Assembly: GCA_001805165.1 (NCBI GenBank) | Contig: MHEI01000067.1 | Span: forward strand, 6,127-20,037 | DNA length: 13,911 nucleotides | DNA from: Nitrospirae bacterium RBG_16_43_11 | GTDB taxonomy: Bacteria > Nitrospirota > 9FT-COMBO-42-15 > HDB-SIOI813 | Direction of reading: 5' to 3' | Shown here: in pieces, positions 5,734-12,547 of the stretch | How the letters are laid out: the number at the start of each line of letters is the position of its first letter | How positions within the stretch are numbered: position 1 is the stretch's first letter | Program-made: the position numbers and the translations under genes | Notes under the pieces: generated by a model | The model's database searches: none | Told to the model about the DNA's origin: nothing | What the model saw: only the letters and a program-made list of their open reading frames with translations

Positions 5734-8700
5734 ATGTACCCTTTTTCTAACATAATCGAAAAATTAACATACGGCGAATATACCTCTAAAGTAAGCGGCC
5801 TCTGGAGTTCCTCAAAGGCCATGTTCCTCACAGGGCTTTTTGAAAAGTCCGGGCAATCCATATTCGTTATTACTCCGGACAGTGAGACGGCCGATACACT
5901 GCTGACCGATCTCAGGTTTTTCTCATGGCTGTCCGCCTCACACCCCGCTATATTCTCTTTTCCCTACTGGGAGATACTTCCATATGACACTATACCTCCA
6001 CACACGGAAATAACCCACGTAAGGATGTCCGGGTACAGGGCATTATTATCAGACACGCAGGGGATTTTTGTCATTCCTGCCAATTCTATTATCCAGAGGG
6101 TAATAACTCCGGTTATATTGAAGAGGTTAGTAAAAAAACTCCATACAGGTATGGAAATAGAGAAAGATGCCCTTGCTGCTCACTTAGTTGATATTGGGTA
6201 TGAACCCTCTGACCTGGTAAGCAGCAGGGGTACATTCAGCCTTCGGGGCGGGATAGTAGACATCTTCTCTCCTGGTGAGGATAACCCTGTAAGACTGGAG
6301 TTTTTCGGAGATACAATAGAGTCGCTCAGGAGTTTTGACCCTCAGACACAGAGGTCTGTCAGGCAGATAGATTCTGTTATTATTATGCCCGCAAAAGAGC
6401 CGCCGCACCTTGTCATTCCTGCGGGCTGCGGGGACACGGGTTCGCTCTTTGAATTTATCTCATATGACAATATTGTTGTTTTTGATGAACCGTTAGTAAT
6501 AAAAACCCATATTACTGAATACTGGTCACAAATATGGGACACATATAAGGATGTCCTGCTGCAGGGGCGCAGGGTATTCGAACCTGAGAAGTTATATATG
6601 CCCTGGGAGGAGATCGCAGAAACACGCTGTCTGTTTAACCGTAACCTCGATATTGAATCCCTCCCTATAGAAGGCACTACTTCCGTTTCCATAAATTCGA
6701 CCTCATCACTGCTTGCAGACATAATACAGAAAGGCTCTCCATTAAAAGAAATAGCAGAAAGACTTGACGTATACAGAAAAGACAACACCCTCATCATTGT
6801 ATCACCAACTGATGGTCAGGCAGAACGCTTCAGGGATGTTCTGATGGAATATGATGTCCCTGCGACGGTTACTGATTCTGAGAATATAGCAAAGTCATTT
6901 ATCATATCAGATCACAACACTGAGCACGAAAATGAATCCATGCCGGTGTTCATTATATCAGGACATCTATCTTCCGGCTTCTTATATCAGGACGCATCCC
7001 TGCTTTTTATCACTGAAGAAGAGATCTTCGGTAAACGGAGCAGGCGAAGACCGCTTCCGAAACAGAAGGCCCGTCCCTTTCAGACGTCATTTCAGGACCT
7101 CCGTGCCGGTGACTATGTGGTTCATCTTCAGTACGGCATAGGACAATATGACGGGCTTGTACGTAAGACGTTAAGCGGCGGTGAAGGTGATTTCCTCTGT
7201 ATCAGGTATTCCGGTGGTGATTATGTATACGTGCCGGTTAATAAAATGGAGCTCGTCCAGAAGTATGCCGGTGCAGAGGGACATGCACCACACATTGACA
7301 AACTCCAGGGGTCTCAGTGGGAAAAGACAAAAAGACGTGTAGAAAAGGCAATTGAAGAAATTGCTGAAGACCTTGTAGAGCTTTATGCGGCGCGTATGGT
7401 TTTAGAGCGGCCTCCTTATCCGCAGGAAAACATCCTGATGAAGGAGTTTGAGTCTTCGTTTGAATATGAAGAGACCCCGGACCAGCTCACTGCTATAGAA
7501 GATGTAATGCGGGACCTGGGTACACAAAAACCAATGGACAGGCTGATATGCGGAGATGTTGGATATGGAAAGACAGAGGTGGCCCTCAGGGCAGCATGTA
7601 AGGTTGTTCTTGAAGGTAAGCAGGCGGCTGTACTTGTCCCGACAACGCTTTTGGCCCAGCAACATTACCAGACCTTTTCGATGAGGTTTGCATCCTTCCC
7701 TGTCCGGGTTGAAATGCTAAGCCGTTTCCGGTCACATCAGGAACAAAAAAAGATAATGAAAGCGCTTGCAGACGGTACGGTTGACATCATTATAGGGACA
7801 CACAGGCTGTTGCAGAAGGATATTTCTTTCAGAAATATCGGTATATTTATTGTTGATGAGGAACAACGGTTCGGCGTATCACAGAAAGAACGCTTAAAAC
7901 AGTTAAGGAAGAGTCTCGACGTCCTCTCACTCTCTGCCACTCCTATACCGAGGACTCTCCAGATGTCACTGCTTGGCATTCGTGATCTGAGTATCATCGA
8001 GACCCCTCCGGAAGACCGTCATGCAATCCACAGTGTTATAATCCCGTTCGATAAAAAGATAATCCGTAATGCAATATTGCGTGAGTTTGACAGGGGAGGC
8101 AGTGTCTTTTTTGTTCACAACAGGGTAGAAACCATCGCCGGCATGGCAAATCTTATACAGGAGCTGGTTCCGGAGGCAAGGATTGGTGTAGCACATGGTC
8201 AGATGAATGAGCACCTTTTGGAAAATGTTATGATGAGGTTTATTAATGGCGATTATAACCTTCTGGTATGCTCCGCCATTGTCGAGTCGGGTCTTGATAT
8301 ACCTGCGGCAAACACAATCATCATCAACCGTGCAGACATCTTTGGCCTCGCAGACCTTTACCAGTTGAGGGGACGTGTCGGACGTTCCGGCCATCAGGCT
8401 TACTCATACCTCATTGTCCCGACAGAAGATACAATATCCGGTGATGCTAAAAAAAGGATCAAGGCCATACAGGAGTTGACCGGTCTTGGCGCCGGCTTTC
8501 GTCTTGCAAACAAAGACCTGGAAATACGCGGAGCCGGTAACCTGCTGGGACGCAGGCAGTCAGGCCAGATAGCGTCTGTCGGCTTCGAGCTTTATACACA
8601 GATGCTCGACCGGGCTGTAAAGAATTTCAAGGGTGAAAAGGTTGAGGAGGATTTTATACCTACAATAAATCTTCAGATAGATTCCTTTATCCCGGAGGAA

Positions 8701-9099
8701 TATGTTAGTGACTCTTCTCAGAGGCTGTCCCTGTATAAGAGACTGGCGTCAATCAGGGAAGAGACTCTCCTGATATCCATAAGGGAAGAGTTAATTGACC
8801 GATATGGTCCGCTGCCGGTACATGTAGAAAACCTGTTAAATATTATAGAAATAAAATTACTCGCCTGCCTTTACAGGATATCAAAGATAGAGGGAGGAGA
8901 GGGTGGAATATTCTTTACAGTTGACCCGCAGGTTACAACTAAAAACAAGGACATACTCCCAAAACTACTTAAAGTATACCCCGGGAGGATCCACTTTATA
9001 TCTGAGTTTAAATTTCTTTTGACCGTGAAAGATAAAGAACCGGCAGGTTTATTTTCTGAGATAACAAACTGCTTGAAAGTTGTAGGGGGGTATGTTTAA
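5734..9099 (+). CDS. mfd: Transcription-repair coupling factor
   Basis: At 1121 residues it is full length for Mfd (E. coli 1148). The UvrB-homology region includes FPYWEILPYD (76-85) and GTFSLRGGIVDIFSPG (166-181). The CarD-like RNA polymerase-interaction domain starts near 455 (DYVVHLQYGIGQYDGL from 460; YVPVNKMELV). The RecG-like translocase follows with Walker A GDVGYGKT at 607-614, DEEQ at 708-711, SATPIPRT at 734-741 and QLRGRVGR at 877-884. A C-terminal TRCF domain spans about 985-1085 (DSFIPEEYVSDSSQRLSLYKRL). Mfd removes RNA polymerase stalled at lesions and recruits UvrA. The ATG lies 5 nt after rfaE2 with no clear Shine-Dalgarno, suggesting coupling. A 30-nt gap separates it from the next gene. 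No broken motifs were seen. Confidence 0.97.
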   Translation: MYPFSNIIEKLTYGEYTSKVSGLWSSSKAMFLTGLFEKSGQSIFVITPDSETADTLLTDLRFFSWLSASHPAIFSFPYWEILPYDTIPPHTEITHVRMSGYRALLSDTQGIFVIPANSIIQRVITPVILKRLVKKLHTGMEIEKDALAAHLVDIGYEPSDLVSSRGTFSLRGGIVDIFSPGEDNPVRLEFFGDTIESLRSFDPQTQRSVRQIDSVIIMPAKEPPHLVIPAGCGDTGSLFEFISYDNIVVFDEPLVIKTHITEYWSQIWDTYKDVLLQGRRVFEPEKLYMPWEEIAETRCLFNRNLDIESLPIEGTTSVSINSTSSLLADIIQKGSPLKEIAERLDVYRKDNTLIIVSPTDGQAERFRDVLMEYDVPATVTDSENIAKSFIISDHNTEHENESMPVFIISGHLSSGFLYQDASLLFITEEEIFGKRSRRRPLPKQKARPFQTSFQDLRAGDYVVHLQYGIGQYDGLVRKTLSGGEGDFLCIRYSGGDYVYVPVNKMELVQKYAGAEGHAPHIDKLQGSQWEKTKRRVEKAIEEIAEDLVELYAARMVLERPPYPQENILMKEFESSFEYEETPDQLTAIEDVMRDLGTQKPMDRLICGDVGYGKTEVALRAACKVVLEGKQAAVLVPTTLLAQQHYQTFSMRFASFPVRVEMLSRFRSHQEQKKIMKALADGTVDIIIGTHRLLQKDISFRNIGIFIVDEEQRFGVSQKERLKQLRKSLDVLSLSATPIPRTLQMSLLGIRDLSIIETPPEDRHAIHSVIIPFDKKIIRNAILREFDRGGSVFFVHNRVETIAGMANLIQELVPEARIGVAHGQMNEHLLENVMMRFINGDYNLLVCSAIVESGLDIPAANTIIINRADIFGLADLYQLRGRVGRSGHQAYSYLIVPTEDTISGDAKKRIKAIQELTGLGAGFRLANKDLEIRGAGNLLGRRQSGQIASVGFELYTQMLDRAVKNFKGEKVEEDFIPTINLQIDSFIPEEYVSDSSQRLSLYKRLASIREETLLISIREELIDRYGPLPVHVENLLNIIEIKLLACLYRISKIEGGEGGIFFTVDPQVTTKNKDILPKLLKVYPGRIHFISEFKFLLTVKDKEPAGLFSEITNCLKVVGGYV

Positions 9100-9122
9100 A
9101 TATTACATGTTTTTAACAGAAA

Positions 9123-9127
9123 AGGAG
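9123..9127 (+). promoter_or_regulatory. Shine-Dalgarno site that decides between two start codons
   Basis: AGGAG at 9123-9127 precedes two consecutive ATGs at 9130 and 9133. Its spacing is 2 nt to the first and 5 nt to the second, so the second is the better-placed start. The protein differs by one Met only. Confidence 0.6.
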
Positions 9128-9129
9128 AG

Positions 9130-9993
9130 ATGATGAATAAAAAGTTATTGGTTTTATCTGCTGTGTTGATTTCTTCTGTAACAATATTTTCCGTGTCCTG
9201 TAAGCAGAAGGAGGCTGTTAAGGAAAGCAGCAGCGGACAGGTACTGGCAAAGATAAATAATACGGAGATAACACTGTCTGATTTTAATGAAAGACTCAAT
9301 GAGTATCCATCTGTGGCACATGGGGGCACACTTGATCTTGAGACAAAAAAGGGCTTTCTTGATAACCTGATAGTCAGGGAACTTTTATACCAGGAATCGC
9401 TGCGTACAGGCCTGGACAAGGAAAAAGAGACTGCAGCGATTCTTGAAGAGATGAAGAAAAGGATATTGGTAGAAAAGTTATTCAAGAAGGAGCTGGAGGA
9501 AAACATAAAGATAACAGAAGAAGAGTTAAAGAAATACTATGATGAGCATCCTGAAGAGGCAAAGGCCCCTGTTGAGACCAGGGCAAGCCACATTTTATTG
9601 AAGTCACGTGAGGAAGCTGATATGGTTCAGAAAAAACTCAAGGCCGGTTCAAAATTTGAAGACCTTGCAAAGACACACTCGATAGATACTGGAAGTAAAG
9701 TACGGGGTGGTGATCTTGGTTTTTTCCATTCAGGGGTTATGGTACCTGAGTTTGAGGAAGCGGCCTTAAAATTAAAAAAAGGGGAGATCGGCGATGTTCT
9801 TGAAACACGTTTTGGTTTCCATATTATCAAGGTAACAGACAAGAGAGAAGGAAAATCTAAAACTTATGATGAGGCTAAGATGGAGCTGGAGCAGAGTCTT
9901 TTAAAGAAAAAGAAGAAAGAAAAATTTGATAACCTTGTAGCAGGACTTAAGTCAAAGGCAAGTATTACTATAAAGGAAGACCTTTTAAAGTAA
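9130..9993 (+). CDS. PpiC-type peptidyl-prolyl isomerase, predicted lipoprotein
   Basis: The 287 residues begin with a lipoprotein-type signal (KK, hydrophobic stretch, then FSVSC with Cys24). The lipobox fits the general pattern but lacks Leu at -3. A SurA_N-like helical part follows (about 38-130, containing AKINNTEITLSDFNERL). The parvulin domain spans about 149-238: TRASHILLKS, GGDLGFFHSG (193-202) and RFGFHIIKV (227-235). A Lys-rich C-terminal helix follows. PrsA/SurA-like proteins of this kind assist folding of exported proteins, probably tethered to a periplasmic membrane face. The start is ATG 9130 or 9133; the AGGAG at 9123 favours 9133. The stop overlaps the next gene's start by one base (TAATG), so both chaperones are made together. 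Confidence 0.9.
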   Translation: MMNKKLLVLSAVLISSVTIFSVSCKQKEAVKESSSGQVLAKINNTEITLSDFNERLNEYPSVAHGGTLDLETKKGFLDNLIVRELLYQESLRTGLDKEKETAAILEEMKKRILVEKLFKKELEENIKITEEELKKYYDEHPEEAKAPVETRASHILLKSREEADMVQKKLKAGSKFEDLAKTHSIDTGSKVRGGDLGFFHSGVMVPEFEEAALKLKKGEIGDVLETRFGFHIIKVTDKREGKSKTYDEAKMELEQSLLKKKKKEKFDNLVAGLKSKASITIKEDLLK

Positions 9994-10913
9994 TGATGAA
10001 TAATAAATTCATAAAATCTACATTAATAAGCTTATTACTGTCTCTTACCTGTTTTTACAATATTCACGCCTCGGAAGACAGAATTATTGCAGTAGTTAAT
10101 GATGAGGTAATAACAGCAAGTGAAATGGAAACATCCGGCACGAAGGTCTTTCCATCCAAGTCTCTCTCATTTTTAATAGAAAAGAAATTACAGCTTCAGG
10201 TGGCAAAGAAGAAAGGTATATCCGTCTATAATGAAGAGATAGAAGAAACCCTTAATGATATAAAAAAGATGAACGGGTTTAAATCTGATACAGAGATGGA
10301 AGAGGCTTTATTAAAAGAGGATGCTTCATTACAAGATTATAAGAGGGAGATAAAAGAGCAGTTAATAATCCTGAAACTTATAAACAGAGAAATAAAATCC
10401 AAAATTTCTGCAAGTGATAAAGAGGTAGAGGAATATTATCAGTTGCATAAGGGTTCTTATATCCTTCCGGAAAGTATAAGGATTGGTTACGTAAATATAA
10501 CTGTAAAATCATCAGACTCTGAGGATGATGCAGCGAAGACGTCAGGAAAAATTAATAGTATACTTGCAGACCTTAATAATAATATATCTTTATCTGAACT
10601 TAAGCGGAGGTATTCTGATTCACGGGAAATCAATGTTGTAAATGACCTGGGGTTTATAAAAAAAGGAAATCTATTACCTGAACTTGAAAGTGTAGCCTTC
10701 AGTCTTAACGAAGGTGAATTGAGTAATGTAATAAAAACATCATCAGGTTTTTATATCATAAAAATGATTGAAAGAAAAAAGATAGAATATAAACCTATCG
10801 AAGACATCAGAGAAAATATAAGGGATATAGTATTGCAGGAGAAGAGTGAGAGAATTTATAAAGACTGGTTATATGACCTTAAGTCATCTTCTTATATAAA
10901 TATATTTATATAA
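9993..10913 (+). CDS. SurA-like periplasmic chaperone / PpiC isomerase
   Basis: The 306 residues carry an N-terminal signal peptide (cleavage near IHAS-ED, 26-28). A SurA_N domain follows: DRIIAVVNDEVITASEME (29-46), FLIEKKLQLQVAKKKG, and an all-helical stretch to about 140. A divergent parvulin domain spans about 159-262 (NDLGFIKKGNLLPELESVAF, SSGFYIIKMIE). SurA escorts outer-membrane proteins across the periplasm. Only one parvulin domain is present, whereas E. coli SurA has two. The canonical His of the first parvulin strand (SHIL in the upstream paralogue) is not obvious here (IRIGYVNI), so catalysis is doubtful and chaperone function more likely. Cys20 is not in a good lipobox (-1 is Thr). 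The gene is AT-rich; its last codons lie in an A/T-only repeat that may belong to oriC. Confidence 0.85.
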   Translation: MMNNKFIKSTLISLLLSLTCFYNIHASEDRIIAVVNDEVITASEMETSGTKVFPSKSLSFLIEKKLQLQVAKKKGISVYNEEIEETLNDIKKMNGFKSDTEMEEALLKEDASLQDYKREIKEQLIILKLINREIKSKISASDKEVEEYYQLHKGSYILPESIRIGYVNITVKSSDSEDDAAKTSGKINSILADLNNNISLSELKRRYSDSREINVVNDLGFIKKGNLLPELESVAFSLNEGELSNVIKTSSGFYIIKMIERKKIEYKPIEDIRENIRDIVLQEKSERIYKDWLYDLKSSSYINIFI

Positions 10914-10919
10914 ATATAT
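10892..10919. repeat. All-A/T 14-bp tandem duplication and 22-bp palindrome (candidate DNA unwinding element)
   Basis: TTATATAAATATAT is repeated perfectly head-to-tail (10892-10905, 10906-10919). Positions 10892-10913 are also a perfect palindrome made only of A and T. It covers the last codons and the TAA stop of the SurA-like gene. With no G or C it cannot be a normal intrinsic terminator. Beside trio-like repeats and DnaA-box-like sites it fits an unwinding element. Confidence 0.85.
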
Positions 10920-10933
10920 AGTAGTACTAGTAG
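10919..10933 (-). promoter_or_regulatory. DnaA-trio-like repeat (CTA CTA GTA CTA CTA)
   Basis: The plus strand reads TAG TAG TAC TAG TAG. Read 3' to 5' from the box side this is GAT GAT CAT GAT GAT, matching the DnaA-trio element bound by DnaA on single strands. It lies between a 4-nt AGCC spacer next to the DnaA-box-like sites and the A/T-only repeat. Confidence 0.6.
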
Positions 10934-10937
10934 AGCC

Positions 10938-10954
10938 TGTTAATTTGTTGATAA
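10938..10954 (-). promoter_or_regulatory. Pair of DnaA-box-like sites next to the trios
   Basis: On the minus strand TTATCAACA (10954-10946) is followed by AAATTAACA (10946-10938), sharing one base and pointing toward the trios. TTATCAACA differs from TTATCCACA at one position and recurs exactly at 11170-11162. The second site is weaker. Confidence 0.55.
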
Positions 10955-11034
10955 TCTTATAACACTTTGTAAAATAAAGATAAACAATAATATAATTATG
11001 TTTAAAACGAGGGCTGTTTATTAATAATTGTGCC

Positions 11035-11063
11035 TTGCCTTTAAATTAATAGTCTGTTATAGT
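11035..11063 (+). promoter_or_regulatory. Candidate sigma70 promoter of dnaA
   Basis: TTGCCT (11035-11040, 4 of 6) and TATAGT (11058-11063, 5 of 6) are separated by 17 nt. A start near 11070 gives a leader of about 130 nt to the dnaA ATG, containing the inverted DnaA-box-like pair. Confidence 0.5.
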
Positions 11064-11143
11064 GAAAACTCCTTCATTATATCTCATAAAAAGGCAAATA
11101 TTACATTTATAAAGACATCTAACTCTTTGTATTATAAATAATT

Positions 11144-11177
11144 AACATAGTTATTAACACATGTTGATAACTATGTT
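11144..11177. promoter_or_regulatory. Inverted repeat of two DnaA-box-like sites before dnaA
   Basis: Two 16-nt arms (11144-11159 and 11162-11177) flank a 2-nt centre and match at 15 of 16 positions. The left arm contains TTATTAACA and the right arm TTATCAACA on the minus strand. The repeat ends 24 nt before the dnaA ATG, inside the predicted leader. This suggests DnaA autoregulation, or cooperative loading at oriC. Confidence 0.65.
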
Positions 11178-11201
11178 TGTAAGTTGTTACCGGACGGTTA
11201 A

Positions 11202-12524
11202 ATGGACATATGGGAATTAAGCCTTGAAGAGATAGAAAACCTTATTACAAGGCAGAGTTTTGATAATTGGTTCCGCACTACCCGGCTCTATTCCTTTCAG
11301 GGAAATTGCATGGAAGTTGGTGTCCCGAATATCTTTCTTGGCAACTGGTTAAGAGACCACTTTATGGACGTTATAAAAAATACAGTAAAAAAGGTTTCAG
11401 GAATTGGAGAAATAGAAATAGACTTTGTAGTATGTGATGATCTTAAACAGTCAGCAACTGAATCATCTCCGGCAGTTATCACAAAGAGGAAAAGAGATGA
11501 AAAATTAAACCCTAAATATACCTTCTCTTCATTTGTGATTGGTCCAAGCAATCAGTTTGCCCATGCTGCAACAAGGGCGGTAGCTGAAGCTCCCGGTACA
11601 GGTTATAATCCATTATTTATTTATAGTGGTGTTGGTCTCGGAAAAACTCATCTTTTAAATGCCATAGGAAACCATATTATTGCAGAAAAACCTGCGCTCA
11701 GGATTCTCTATGTATCCTCTGAGCAGTTCACAAATGAGGTAATACAGGCAATTCTTAACAATAAGACCATTGAATTGAGAAATAAATACAGAAATAATAT
11801 AGACGTATTACTGATGGATGATATTCAGTTCATCGCAGGCAAAGACAGGACGGTTGAAGAATTCTTCTATACGTTTAATACACTTTATGAAGCACACAAG
11901 CAGATAGTGATAACAAGCGACAGATTCCCGAAGGATATCCCGCATATAGATGAAAGGCTGCGTTCAAGGTTTGAATGGGGATTGCTGGCGGATATACAGC
12001 CCCCGGATCTTGAGACACGGATAGCTATTATAAAAAAGAAAGCGGCTGGAGAGTTTCCATACATAAACTTTCCCGATGATGTAGCCATGTTCCTTGCTGA
12101 AAACATAAAGACAAATGTCAGAGAACTGGAAGGAGCGTTGGTAAGATTGGGGGCATTTTCTTCTCTGACAGGTCAGGAACTCTCACATGACCTTGCAAAG
12201 AGGATATTCAAGGACATCATCAGGGATAGGGAAGAAAAGATAACACCGGATAAAATTCAGAAGGTAATATCTGCACATTTCAATATAAAGATAGCAGATA
12301 TCAAAGCAAAGAAGAGGACAAAGACACTTGTGGTTCCACGGCAGATAGCAATGTTTTTATGCAGGGAACTCCTTAAAATGTCTTTTCCTGAAATAGGGAG
12401 GCTTTTCGGAGGAAAAGACCACTCTACAGTAATTTATTCCTGTAATTTAATAGAAAAACATAAGGAAGAAGACCCGAATATGGTTTATTTGCTTGAGGAT
12501 CTTATCAAAAAGATTAAAGAGTAA
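11202..12524 (+). CDS. dnaA: Chromosomal replication initiator DnaA
   Basis: The 440 residues cover all DnaA domains. Domain I starts with MDIWELSLEEIE and ends near residue 70. A short linker (about 71-103) is followed by the AAA+ domain with YTFSSFVIG, Walker A GVGLGKTH (143-150), Walker B VLLMDDIQF (202-210), box VII-like ERLRSRFEWG with a probable Arg finger, and sensor II NVRELEG (305-311). Domain IV ends with the signature FGGKDHSTV (402-410) and KKRTKT, whose Arg aligns with E. coli R399. Relative to E. coli GGRDHTTV, the base-contacting Thr435 position is Ser408. No upstream in-frame ATG fits; the Shine-Dalgarno sequence before 11202 is weak (GGACGG). The gene lies directly downstream of the candidate oriC and 23 nt before dnaN. 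Confidence 0.98.
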   Translation: MDIWELSLEEIENLITRQSFDNWFRTTRLYSFQGNCMEVGVPNIFLGNWLRDHFMDVIKNTVKKVSGIGEIEIDFVVCDDLKQSATESSPAVITKRKRDEKLNPKYTFSSFVIGPSNQFAHAATRAVAEAPGTGYNPLFIYSGVGLGKTHLLNAIGNHIIAEKPALRILYVSSEQFTNEVIQAILNNKTIELRNKYRNNIDVLLMDDIQFIAGKDRTVEEFFYTFNTLYEAHKQIVITSDRFPKDIPHIDERLRSRFEWGLLADIQPPDLETRIAIIKKKAAGEFPYINFPDDVAMFLAENIKTNVRELEGALVRLGAFSSLTGQELSHDLAKRIFKDIIRDREEKITPDKIQKVISAHFNIKIADIKAKKRTKTLVVPRQIAMFLCRELLKMSFPEIGRLFGGKDHSTVIYSCNLIEKHKEEDPNMVYLLEDLIKKIKE

Positions 12525-12547
12525 AAAATTAAAAGGAAGGTGATAAC

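Larger units (their letters stand above)
10892..11177. other. oriC: Candidate chromosomal replication origin (oriC)
   Basis: The stretch just upstream of dnaA combines an A/T-only repeat (10892-10919), five trio-like triplets (10919-10933), two DnaA-box-like 9-mers (10938-10954), further A/T-rich sequence (about 10966-11010) and an inverted pair of DnaA-box-like 9-mers (11144-11177). Read on the minus strand the order is boxes, GGCT spacer, CTA triplets, A/T-rich DNA. This is the basal unwinding arrangement described for B. subtilis. The boxes are TTATCAACA or TTATTAACA rather than TTATCCACA, so species-specific recognition is assumed. No gene was found in this gap. Confidence 0.7.

Noticed and set aside
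6184..6797. Minus-strand ORFs inside mfd
   Set aside because: They mirror conserved mfd codons and have no domain signatures or start signals.
10892..10919. Intrinsic terminator after the SurA-like gene
   Set aside because: The palindrome has no G or C, so its RNA hairpin would be too weak for ordinary termination, and no separate GC stem with T-run is present.
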